This document shows positions 8,391 through 15,303 of a stretch of DNA of 39,468 nucleotides, one piece after another. The notes below the pieces were generated by a model that had not been told where the DNA came from, did no database searches, and saw only the letters and a program-made list of their open reading frames with translations. The stretch's first letter is position 1. Every line of letters begins with the position of its first letter. This stretch comes from Acidobacteriota bacterium (GTDB lineage: Bacteria > Acidobacteriota > Terriglobia > UBA7540), in contig CADDZC010000035.1 of NCBI GenBank assembly GCA_902812365.1, forward strand, positions 1-39,468. The letters are read 5' to 3'. Made by a program: the position numbers and the translations under genes.

Positions 8391-8392
8391 GG

Positions 8393-8445
8393 TTTTTTAA
8401 TTAGTGAATAACTTATATTTATTTAGAACATAAATAAAATTTATA
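8393..8445. repeat. AT-rich island with a perfect 8-bp inverted repeat
   Basis: This stretch of about 50 bases is almost pure A/T in otherwise GC-rich DNA. It contains TTTATTTA (8418-8425), a 5-base loop and TAAATAAA (8431-8438). It lies just downstream of ispA (stop at 8501) and upstream of the next promoter. It could be an UP element, a nucleoid-protein site or a weak transcription end. Confidence 0.5.
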
Positions 8446-8500
8446 GGCGAACCGCCGCCAAGACGCCACCGTCTGCCTCGCCCCGGACGCTCATGATCGA

Positions 8501-9454
8501 TTAGGAGGTTCGGGCCACCACATATCGAGCAATCGCGCGCAGCCGGTTGGCGCGGGCCGCGTAGGGTTCGAGCAGCTCGCATGCCTCCGCGATCAAACGT
8601 CCAGCCTGCCGCTCAGACTCTTCGACCCCGTGCCGGCCGGGGTAGGTGGCCTTTTTCTGGCGACCGTCCTTGTGGACGGTTTTCCCTAGGGCGTTTTGGG
8701 TGCCCAAGACATCAAGTAGGTCATCAGCGATTTGAAAAGCCAGCCCGATTCTATCTCCAAACGCCGAGAGGCGATCTAAGTCGTCTTCCGAGGCTCCGGC
8801 CGCAAGGGCGCCCATCCGGATGGCGGCGCGAATGAAGGCTCCGGTCTTGGCCGTGTGAATGAATTCAAGGGTTGCGGCGTCCACTCCCTCCCCGGCCGTT
8901 TCAAGGTCCACCACTTGGCCTGCCACCATACCGGCCCGGGTACCGATGGCGCGGGCGAGTTCACGAATGAGCCGCAGCCGGCATTCGGCGCCAAGGTGTT
9001 CAACGTCCGTAAGTGTTTCGAATGCAAGGGTTAGCAGCGCATCACCCGCCAGGATGGCAAGGGCTTCACCGAACGCGCGGTGGGCGGTCGGCTTCCCTCG
9101 GCGAAGGTCATCGTTGTCAAGGGCGGGCAGGTCGTCATGAATCAGCGAGTACGTATGAACAAGCTCCAGACTGCTTCCAACCCGCAACAGAATCGCCTCG
9201 TCGCCACCCAGCAACCGCCCAGATTCCATACATAAGATTGACCTTAGCCGCTTGCCACCGGCGAAGATGGAGTAGCGCATCGCCCGGTGGATGGAAAAGG
9301 GATAGGATGACTCGGGGGGAATGATTAGATCGAGTTCGCGGTCGACCCGGCTACGCTGCTGTTGCAGGTAGTACCGGATGCCTTCAAGGTCCGTCACCGT
9401 TGGACGATCGAGACGATCTTGGCGCGTTACCGTATCCTCTGGATTAACAATCAC
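8501..9454 (-). CDS. ispA: Short-chain polyprenyl diphosphate synthase (farnesyl/geranylgeranyl type)
   Basis: The 317-residue protein matches the IspA family of trans-isoprenyl diphosphate synthases, which condense isopentenyl and allylic diphosphates. Motifs visible are the GGKRLR diphosphate-binding site (67-72), the first Asp-rich motif DDLPALDNDD (107-116), LAGDALLTLAFE (135-146), and the second Asp-rich motif QIADDLLD (241-248). Product length cannot be read safely from sequence; farnesyl or geranylgeranyl diphosphate is likely. The frame starts with GTG at 9454, with no better in-frame ATG before the conserved region. It follows xseB by 47 bases on the same strand. The xseB-ispA pairing is common in bacteria and supports both calls. 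Confidence 0.93.
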   Translation of the reverse strand: MIVNPEDTVTRQDRLDRPTVTDLEGIRYYLQQQRSRVDRELDLIIPPESSYPFSIHRAMRYSIFAGGKRLRSILCMESGRLLGGDEAILLRVGSSLELVHTYSLIHDDLPALDNDDLRRGKPTAHRAFGEALAILAGDALLTLAFETLTDVEHLGAECRLRLIRELARAIGTRAGMVAGQVVDLETAGEGVDAATLEFIHTAKTGAFIRAAIRMGALAAGASEDDLDRLSAFGDRIGLAFQIADDLLDVLGTQNALGKTVHKDGRQKKATYPGRHGVEESERQAGRLIAEACELLEPYAARANRLRAIARYVVARTS

Positions 9455-9501
9455 TTAACGAAAAAGCGGCAGGATGCGGAGACCAGAGTCCCACGCCCCT
9501 C

Positions 9502-9762
9502 TCACGCCTCAGTTTCGGCTTCCTCTCCGGGCTTGAACGGCTCCGCGACGACCCCGCCGGCGCGCTTCCTGATGATTTCAACCCTGCCCTCGGCCTCTTG
9601 TAACTGCTTGTAGCACATCGCCGAAAGCTCCATTCCCTCCTCGTACAGTCGCAAGGCCCTCTCAAGCGGCAACTCGGCGCCCTCCAGCTCGTGGACAATC
9701 GCATCCAGGCGTTCCAGGTTCTTCTCAAATGTATCGAGCTTCGGGGACTTAGACTGACTCAT
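9502..9762 (-). CDS. xseB: Exodeoxyribonuclease VII small subunit
   Basis: This 86-residue protein is the typical size of XseB, the small helical subunit that binds XseA to make the single-strand-specific exonuclease VII. The core reads TFEKNLERLDAIVHELEGAE followed by LPLERALRLYEEGMEL and CYKQLQEAEGRVE, the classical XseB pattern. The ATG at 9762 is preferred over the longer frame opening at 9795 because the extra residues do not belong to the family. xseA is not in this window. It forms a unit with ispA, which starts 47 bases downstream. Confidence 0.93.
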   Translation of the reverse strand: MSQSKSPKLDTFEKNLERLDAIVHELEGAELPLERALRLYEEGMELSAMCYKQLQEAEGRVEIIRKRAGGVVAEPFKPGEEAETEA

Positions 9763-9804
9763 ACTCGTTAACGCCGGCGACTGTATTCGAAGCACCCTCG
9801 TCCC

Positions 9805-9833
9805 ATCTTATCAAAGCACCCGCCGCTCCACAA
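9805..9833 (-). promoter_or_regulatory. Predicted promoter of xseB-ispA
   Basis: On the minus strand TTGTGG (9833-9828) and TAAGAT (9810-9805) are separated by 17 bases, giving a leader of about 37 bases before the xseB ATG. Confidence 0.4.
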
Positions 9834-9851
9834 CCCGCGCTCACTTTCCAG

Positions 9852-9880
9852 TTGACGGGCCGCCAAGCCACTTATAGATT
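9852..9880 (+). promoter_or_regulatory. Predicted promoter of the sugar cassette
   Basis: TTGACG at 9852-9857 and TAGATT at 9875-9880 are separated by 17 bases; an alternative TATAGA at 9873 gives 15. It lies back-to-back with the xseB promoter, 18 bases away. Confidence 0.5.
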
Positions 9881-9984
9881 TACCTATCTCCCGGCCCAAC
9901 GGCCATTTCATGTCGGCGGCGAGGGAGCAGCAGGCTAAGGGGCCGCGGAACACGCTCCCCGTGACCGTTAAAAGGAGAAGCTGT

Positions 9985-10944
9985 ATGAGAGTGGGCGTTT
10001 TCACCGCACTGTTCGCCAAACTGAGTCTAGACGAGGTCATCCAGAAAATTAAGCCGCTCGGTATCCAGACGGTCGAACTGGGAACCGGCAATTACCCGGG
10101 TGATCCCCACATCAAACTCGACTGGCTGAACTCACCCGGAAAGCTGAAAGAATTCAAGCAAAAGCTGGACGACGAAGGTATTGCCATCAGCGCGCTCAGT
10201 TGCCATGGCAATGCTCTTCATCCCAACAAGAAATTCGCCCAGTCCTCCGACGAAACCAATCGCAAGACGATCTTGCTGGCCGAGAAGCTGGGCGTCAAGA
10301 CGGTGATTGACTTCTCCGGCTGCCCGGGCGATTCCGACAACGCCAAGTTCCCCAGTTGGTCGCCCACTCCCTGGCCGCCCGATTACCTCGATCTGCTGAA
10401 ATGGCAGTGGGAAAAGAAAGCGATCCCGTGGTGGAAGAAGCGCGCTAAGTTTGCCGAAGACCACGGGGTGCGTATCGCCATCGAGATGCATCCCGGATTC
10501 TTGGTTTATAACCCCGAGACCATGCTGCGGCTGCGCGCTGAAGCCGGCCCGGCGGTGGGCTGCAACTTTGATCCCAGCCATATGTTCTGGCAGGGCATTG
10601 ATCCCTGCGCGGCGGTTCGCGCCCTGGGCGAGGCCGTATTCCACTGCCACGCCAAGGATACCAAGATTTACAGCGTCAATAGCACCGTCAATGGCGTGCT
10701 CGATACGAAGCCGTACAGTGATGAGAAGCACCGGTCGTTTCTCTTCCGCACCGTAGGCTACGGCCATGACGCCGACTTTTGGTGCGATCTGGTCTCGACC
10801 TTGCAAATGGTGGGTTATGACGACGTGCTTTCGATTGAGCACGAAGACAGCCTGATGTCGATCGAGGAGGGCTTCGAGAAGGCCGCCAGGTTTCTCGGGC
10901 AGATCGCCATTAAAGAAAAGCTGAAGGAGATGTGGTGGGCGTGA
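9985..10944 (+). CDS. Sugar phosphate isomerase/epimerase (xylose-isomerase-like TIM barrel)
   Basis: The start at 9985 is set by AAAGGAG eight bases upstream; the frame opens earlier (9910) but those residues are outside the family. The 319-residue protein is an AP-endonuclease-2/xylose-isomerase-like TIM barrel. Likely divalent-metal ligands are Glu167 in AIEMHPG, Asp196 and His199 in NFDPSHM, His222 in HCHAKD and Glu285 in SIEHED. Such enzymes isomerise or epimerise keto-sugars or inositol derivatives; the substrate here is not predictable. It is the first gene of a plus-strand cassette with an oxidoreductase, a carbohydrate kinase and a DUF4380 protein. A terminator-like hairpin overlaps its stop codon, so downstream genes may be expressed at a lower level. 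Confidence 0.92.
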   Translation: MRVGVFTALFAKLSLDEVIQKIKPLGIQTVELGTGNYPGDPHIKLDWLNSPGKLKEFKQKLDDEGIAISALSCHGNALHPNKKFAQSSDETNRKTILLAEKLGVKTVIDFSGCPGDSDNAKFPSWSPTPWPPDYLDLLKWQWEKKAIPWWKKRAKFAEDHGVRIAIEMHPGFLVYNPETMLRLRAEAGPAVGCNFDPSHMFWQGIDPCAAVRALGEAVFHCHAKDTKIYSVNSTVNGVLDTKPYSDEKHRSFLFRTVGYGHDADFWCDLVSTLQMVGYDDVLSIEHEDSLMSIEEGFEKAARFLGQIAIKEKLKEMWWA

Positions 10945-10976
10945 GCGGGCAGCTCAGGCGCGCCCGGCGGTTTTTT
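10937..10976 (+). terminator. Intrinsic-terminator-like hairpin overlapping the isomerase stop codon
   Basis: GGGCGTGAGC (10937-10946) pairs with GCTCA (10952-10956) and CGCCC (10961-10965) across a 4-base bulge. A TTTTTT run follows at 10971-10976. It may attenuate read-through to the next gene. Confidence 0.5.
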
Positions 10977-11067
10977 GCATAAACGGGCTTCAGCAGTTCG
11001 CCGCGCTTGGCGTGCGGACGGCAAGCGGCGGAGCGCGAACGAATTCTCGATCTTCGGGAGGCTGCAG

Positions 11068-12222
11068 ATGCCGGAAATTAACGTGGCGTTGCTCGGTTAC
11101 AAGTTCATGGGCAAGGCTCATTCGAACGCTTACCGCCAAGTCGGCCATTTTTTTCCGTCGAAGTTCACTCCCCGCCTGAGGGTAATCTGCGGGCGCGATC
11201 GGGCTGCGGTCGAAGCCGCCGCGCGCCAGTTCGGCTGGGAAGAGGTCGAGACTGACTGGCGGAAAGTGATCGAGCGTAAAGATATCGACGTGGTGGACGT
11301 CTCCACGCCCGGGCACGTCCACGCCGCGCAGGCCATTGCCGCTGCCGAGGCCGGCAAGCACATCATCTGCGAAAAGCCGCTCGCGAATACGCTGGCCGAC
11401 GCCCAGGCCATGCTTAAGGCCGTCGAGAAAGCGGGCGTGAAACACATGCTTATGCATAATTACCGCAAGATTCCCGCCGTGGTTTTCGCCAAGAGGCTCG
11501 TCGAAGACGGAAAGCTGGGCGATATTTACCATTACCACGGCGCCTATCTGCAGGATTGGATCATGGATCCGAACTTTCCGCTCGTATGGCGCTTGGAAAA
11601 AAAATACGCGGGAAGCGGCGCCCTGGGTGATATCGGCTCCCACGCCGCCGACCTGGCCCGGTATCTCAACAGCGAAGTTGACTCGGTCGTCGGTCATATG
11701 ACCACTTTCATCAAAGAGCGGCCGCTGCCGGGTGCCGGCGCCGGAGCCTGGGGCGCGAAAGGCAGCCAAGGGAAGGGGAAGGTCACCGTGGACGACGACA
11801 CCAACTTCTTGGCGCGCTTTAAAAACGGCAGCGCGGGCGTCTTTGAATCATCCCGCTTCTGCGGAGGGCGGCGCAACTACAACACATTTCAGATGTACGG
11901 CAGCAAAGGATCGATCGCTTTCAACTTGGAGCGAATGAACGAGCTCGAGTTTTATGATCGCACCGATCCCCAAGCCGAACAAGCCTACAAGACAATCATG
12001 GTAACCGAAAGCGTGCATCCTTACGTGGCCGCGTGGTGGCCGCCCGGGCACATCATCGGCTATGAACACACTTTCGTTCACGCCGTACACGATTTCCTTA
12101 TGGCCCTCGAGAAGGACACATTGCCTTCCCCTAACTTTACCGACGGGGTTAAGAATCAAGCGATTTTGGATGCTGTCGAGCGCTCGGCCAAGAGCGGGAA
12201 ATGGGAGAAGGTGAAGCCGTAA
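11068..12222 (+). CDS. Gfo/Idh/MocA family oxidoreductase, cytosolic
   Basis: The start at 11068 is set by CGGGAGG seven bases upstream; the frame is open from 10975. The 384-residue protein has an N-terminal Rossmann fold with VALLGYKFMGKAHSNAY (6-22), where the dinucleotide glycine loop has Gly-Tyr-Lys-Phe-Met-Gly instead of the usual GxGxxG. The signature CEKPL (101-105) includes catalytic Lys103, and GALGDIGSHAADLARYL carries the usual Asp/His pair. These enzymes oxidise or reduce sugars or inositols with NAD(P). It has no signal peptide, unlike the homologue at 24549. It lies between an isomerase and a xylulokinase-like kinase, suggesting dehydrogenation of a sugar before phosphorylation; that is inference. 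Confidence 0.93.
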   Translation: MPEINVALLGYKFMGKAHSNAYRQVGHFFPSKFTPRLRVICGRDRAAVEAAARQFGWEEVETDWRKVIERKDIDVVDVSTPGHVHAAQAIAAAEAGKHIICEKPLANTLADAQAMLKAVEKAGVKHMLMHNYRKIPAVVFAKRLVEDGKLGDIYHYHGAYLQDWIMDPNFPLVWRLEKKYAGSGALGDIGSHAADLARYLNSEVDSVVGHMTTFIKERPLPGAGAGAWGAKGSQGKGKVTVDDDTNFLARFKNGSAGVFESSRFCGGRRNYNTFQMYGSKGSIAFNLERMNELEFYDRTDPQAEQAYKTIMVTESVHPYVAAWWPPGHIIGYEHTFVHAVHDFLMALEKDTLPSPNFTDGVKNQAILDAVERSAKSGKWEKVKP

Positions 12223-12264
12223 AGTCGCGGCCAGCGGGTCCGTGCGGAGTTCATCGTCGCTTGC

Positions 12265-13809
12265 ATGTCGTATCTGTTGGGCATTGACGTCGGCACTTCG
12301 GGCACACGTGCCGTGATCGTGCGGCCTGACGGGCATGTGGTGAGCGCAGCCACGGCCGATCACCAGCCCATGCGCATGCCCAAGCCGGGTTGGGCGGAGC
12401 AGGATCCGGAGGACTGGTGGCAAGCCAGCATCCACGCGGTGCGCGCCGCTCTTGAACAGGCACGCGTCAAGGGCGGCAAGATCGCGGCCGTGGGTCTTTC
12501 CGGCCAGATGCACGGTGTGGCGTTGCTGGACCGGGCCTATACGGTTCTGCGGCCGGCCCTGATCTGGTGCGATCAGCGGAGCCAGCCTCAGTGCGACTGG
12601 ATTACATCGCGCGTGGGGGCCGACAGGCTCATTCAGCTGGTATCGAATCCCGCTCTGACAGGGTTCAGTGCGCCGAAGCTGCTGTGGGTGCGCGACAACG
12701 AACCGGCCCTCTATGATCGTGTGGCCCACTTCCTATTGCCCAAGGACTACGTCCGCTTCCGCCTGACGGGAGAGTTTGCCACGGATGTCTCGGATGCCTC
12801 CGGCACGCTGCTGTTTGACGTCAAACATCGCCGGTGGTCGAGAGAAATGACAGCCGCGCTGGGCGTGGACCCGGGCATTCTGCCCCGCGCTTATGAGTCG
12901 ACGGAAGTGACCGGCCAGATTACGCCCGAAACCGCGCTTTTGACAGGACTGAAAGCGGGAACCCCGGTGGTGGCCGGTGCGGGTGACCAGGCGGCCAGCG
13001 CCGTCGGTAACGGAATCGTCCGCCCCGGGCTAACCTCGGCGACGCTCGGCACCTCGGGAGTGATCTTCGCTTACACGAACTCGCCTAAACTCGACCCGAG
13101 GGGGCGCATTCATACGTTCTGTCATGCCGTGCCTGGCAAGTGGCATGTGATGGGCGTGACCCAGGGGGCCGGCCTGTCACTGCGATGGTTCCGCGAGCAA
13201 CTCGCCGCGCAGGAAACCTGGTATGCGAAACAGATCGACGCCGATGTTTACGACGTGATCGCCAAACAAGCCGAGCGGATTCCGGCCGGCAGCGACGGTC
13301 TGATCTTTCTTCCCTACCTGATGGGCGAGCGCACGCCCCATCTCGACGCCCGGGCGCGCGGCATGTGGTTCGGGTTGACGGCGGCCCACACCCGGGGACA
13401 CCTGATCCGCTCGATCCTGGAAGGTGTCGCTTTCAGCCTGCGCGACTCGCTCGAGATTTTCAAGGAGCTGGCCATTCCGGTCGAACAGATCCGCTTATCA
13501 GGTGGCGGTTCGCGGAGCACCCTCTGGCGGCAAATCCAAGCCGATGTGTACGGCAAGGAAGTCGTCACGCTGCGAGAGTCGGAAGGTTCCGCGTTCGGCG
13601 CAGCCTTGCTGGCGGGCGTAGCCAGCGGCGCCTACTCCTCCGTGAAAGAGTCGTCCGAGCAGGCCGTTCGGCTGCGCGAGCAGATGGTTCCGGACGCGAA
13701 GAACGAGGGCCTGTACGACCGCCAATATGACGTCTACCGGAAGCTTTATCCGGCTGTGCGGGACCTCTCGCATCAGCTGGCGTCGATCAGCAGCGACGGA
13801 ATCGAATAG
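12265..13809 (+). CDS. xylB: Xylulokinase-like FGGY carbohydrate kinase
   Basis: The 514-residue protein is full length for the FGGY family and closest by motif to XylB. The N-terminal ATP-binding strand is LGIDVGTSGTRAVIV (5-19). The XylB-like substrate loop is SGQMHGVALLD (79-89), and the catalytic base is Asp241 in VVAGAGDQAASAVG. The C-terminal nucleotide-binding region has IRLSGGGSRSTLWRQI. XylB phosphorylates D-xylulose to xylulose 5-phosphate, but related kinases act on other ketopentoses or pentitols, so the substrate should be left open. No xylose isomerase gene is present in the window; the upstream TIM-barrel protein could fill that role. It starts 42 bases after the oxidoreductase and is probably cotranscribed with it. 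Confidence 0.93.
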   Translation: MSYLLGIDVGTSGTRAVIVRPDGHVVSAATADHQPMRMPKPGWAEQDPEDWWQASIHAVRAALEQARVKGGKIAAVGLSGQMHGVALLDRAYTVLRPALIWCDQRSQPQCDWITSRVGADRLIQLVSNPALTGFSAPKLLWVRDNEPALYDRVAHFLLPKDYVRFRLTGEFATDVSDASGTLLFDVKHRRWSREMTAALGVDPGILPRAYESTEVTGQITPETALLTGLKAGTPVVAGAGDQAASAVGNGIVRPGLTSATLGTSGVIFAYTNSPKLDPRGRIHTFCHAVPGKWHVMGVTQGAGLSLRWFREQLAAQETWYAKQIDADVYDVIAKQAERIPAGSDGLIFLPYLMGERTPHLDARARGMWFGLTAAHTRGHLIRSILEGVAFSLRDSLEIFKELAIPVEQIRLSGGGSRSTLWRQIQADVYGKEVVTLRESEGSAFGAALLAGVASGAYSSVKESSEQAVRLREQMVPDAKNEGLYDRQYDVYRKLYPAVRDLSHQLASISSDGIE

Positions 13810-13839
13810 CGGCGGCGCCGAGAAGGCCGATCGGCCAGG

Positions 13840-15294
13840 ATGGTCATCGTGAGGGGACGCAAGTGGCTTTCGACGCTGAGGCTGGGAATGACGAGCCTGC
13901 TCGTCTGGGGCTCAGCAGCGCCCGATCGGAGCGTGCACGGCGGTGCCGTGACTAGGCCCGCCGTGGCGATGAGGACGGCCATGGCAAGTCCACATGCTGG
14001 CGCGGCCAGAATCGAAAAGACGCGGTACCGGGGTTGGGACGCCTACCGCCTGACCAATGGCATCATCAGCTTGTATCTCACGCCTCAGATTGGCGGCCGC
14101 GCTATCCAACTGCAACTGGGGGATCAGGAATTCTTCTTCGTCAACCCAGACTTGGCCGGCAAGGTCCTGCCCGAGAGTGAGAACAATCCGAAGAGCGGCT
14201 GGGCCAACTATGGTGGGGACAAGGTGTGGCCGGCACCCGAAGGTTGGACGAACGACGACGAGTGGCCGAGCATCCCCTATTACGTCCTGGACGGAAGCCC
14301 GTTTCAGTTGGCCATCGTTGAGGATGACAGCCGCGAAGTGGCCGCGCGGGTGACCAGTCCGCCCGACCCCCGAACGGGCGTCCAGTTTGAGCGGACGTTT
14401 CACGTCTACGCCGGTGTGACGCGGATCACGGTGGATCAAGTCATGCGCAACATCAGCCGCCGGCGGATTCGCTGGGGCATCTGGCATCTGATCCAAAACG
14501 ATGCCGCCGACATCCACGATCCGTCGAAACCCAACCCGGAGCTGTACATGTACGTGCCGCTGAACCCACACAGCCGGTTCCCGCGCGGATACTACCATCC
14601 TTACGGCGACGTTCGGCACCCGAGTTACGAACTGATCGACGGCGGGCGCATGCTCCGCATTCACTACCTTTACCGGGTGGGGAAAGTGGCGGCCGACTCG
14701 AGTGCCGGCTGGTTCGCGGTGGTCAACGGTCAAAAGCATATTGGCTTGGTTGAGACCTTCCGTTACTTCTCCGGTCTCGAATATCCCGATGACGCGTCGG
14801 TGGAAGAATGGAACAACGGGCCCGGAACGATCTCTCGCGGTCCTTTCGACCAGATCCTCCCGGACGATCCCAGGCAGACGCCCTATTTCATGGAGTCGGA
14901 AGTTTTGAGCCCGTTCGCCACGCTCGATCCCGGCGAGGAGTATAAATTCACGGTTCACTGGTGGCCAACCCGCGTGCCGAACCCGATCGTGGGGGCGACG
15001 TGGGCCGGAGCCATCAGTCAGCCCTTGACCGCCGAGGTCGAGGGATCTCAGGTCATCCTCAAGGGTGTCTTTGGCGTATTCACTCCCGGTACCGCGGAAG
15101 CCACGTTCTACACCCGTCAAGGCGAGGAGCTGAACCGCGTGATGCTCGCCCGCGTTGATCCCCGAGAGGTCTTTCGGCTTGATCAGGCGGTTCCCCGACC
15201 GGCGGCCGCGTTCCGAGTCAACATCGTGCTGCGAGACGAGGAAGGCGAAAACTGCGGCTACTTGGGGAACGTCATCCTGCGCCCGCGGCCGTAA
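13840..15294 (+). CDS. DUF4380 family protein, aldose-epimerase-like beta fold
   Basis: The conserved part begins at residue 56 with ARIEKTRYRGWDAYRLTNG and continues through GGRAIQLQLGDQEFFFVN, GGDKVWPAPEGW and GIWHLIQND. This matches DUF4380 proteins, which resemble galactose mutarotases and may act on sugars. The true start is uncertain. The ATG at 13840 gives 484 residues with a possible secretion signal (LVWGSAA), but lies in a repeat-like element (13843-13892). ATGs at 13969 and 13981 give cytosolic versions, the latter with AGGA at 13972-13975. The gene starts 30 bases after the kinase, so it belongs to the same transcript. It ends 9 bases from the convergent fadE. Function in sugar handling is inferred from context. 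Confidence 0.86.
   Translation: MVIVRGRKWLSTLRLGMTSLLVWGSAAPDRSVHGGAVTRPAVAMRTAMASPHAGAARIEKTRYRGWDAYRLTNGIISLYLTPQIGGRAIQLQLGDQEFFFVNPDLAGKVLPESENNPKSGWANYGGDKVWPAPEGWTNDDEWPSIPYYVLDGSPFQLAIVEDDSREVAARVTSPPDPRTGVQFERTFHVYAGVTRITVDQVMRNISRRRIRWGIWHLIQNDAADIHDPSKPNPELYMYVPLNPHSRFPRGYYHPYGDVRHPSYELIDGGRMLRIHYLYRVGKVAADSSAGWFAVVNGQKHIGLVETFRYFSGLEYPDDASVEEWNNGPGTISRGPFDQILPDDPRQTPYFMESEVLSPFATLDPGEEYKFTVHWWPTRVPNPIVGATWAGAISQPLTAEVEGSQVILKGVFGVFTPGTAEATFYTRQGEELNRVMLARVDPREVFRLDQAVPRPAAAFRVNIVLRDEEGENCGYLGNVILRPRP
13843..13892. repeat. REP-like imperfect inverted repeat bounded by GTCAT/ATGAC
   Basis: The 50-base element opens with GTCATCGTGAGG and closes with CTGAGGCTGGGAATGAC, so both ends read GTCAT inward and each carries a GAG/CAG block. 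This resembles dispersed extragenic palindromes of acidobacteria and related genomes. Only one copy is seen here, so the family is a guess. Confidence 0.4.
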
Positions 15295-15303
15295 TTGCCG
15301 GCC

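Noticed and set aside
13912-15120. 402-residue frame on the minus strand over the DUF4380 gene
   Set aside because: It lies antisense to a gene with a recognisable family and shows no domain of its own; long antisense frames are expected in GC-rich DNA.
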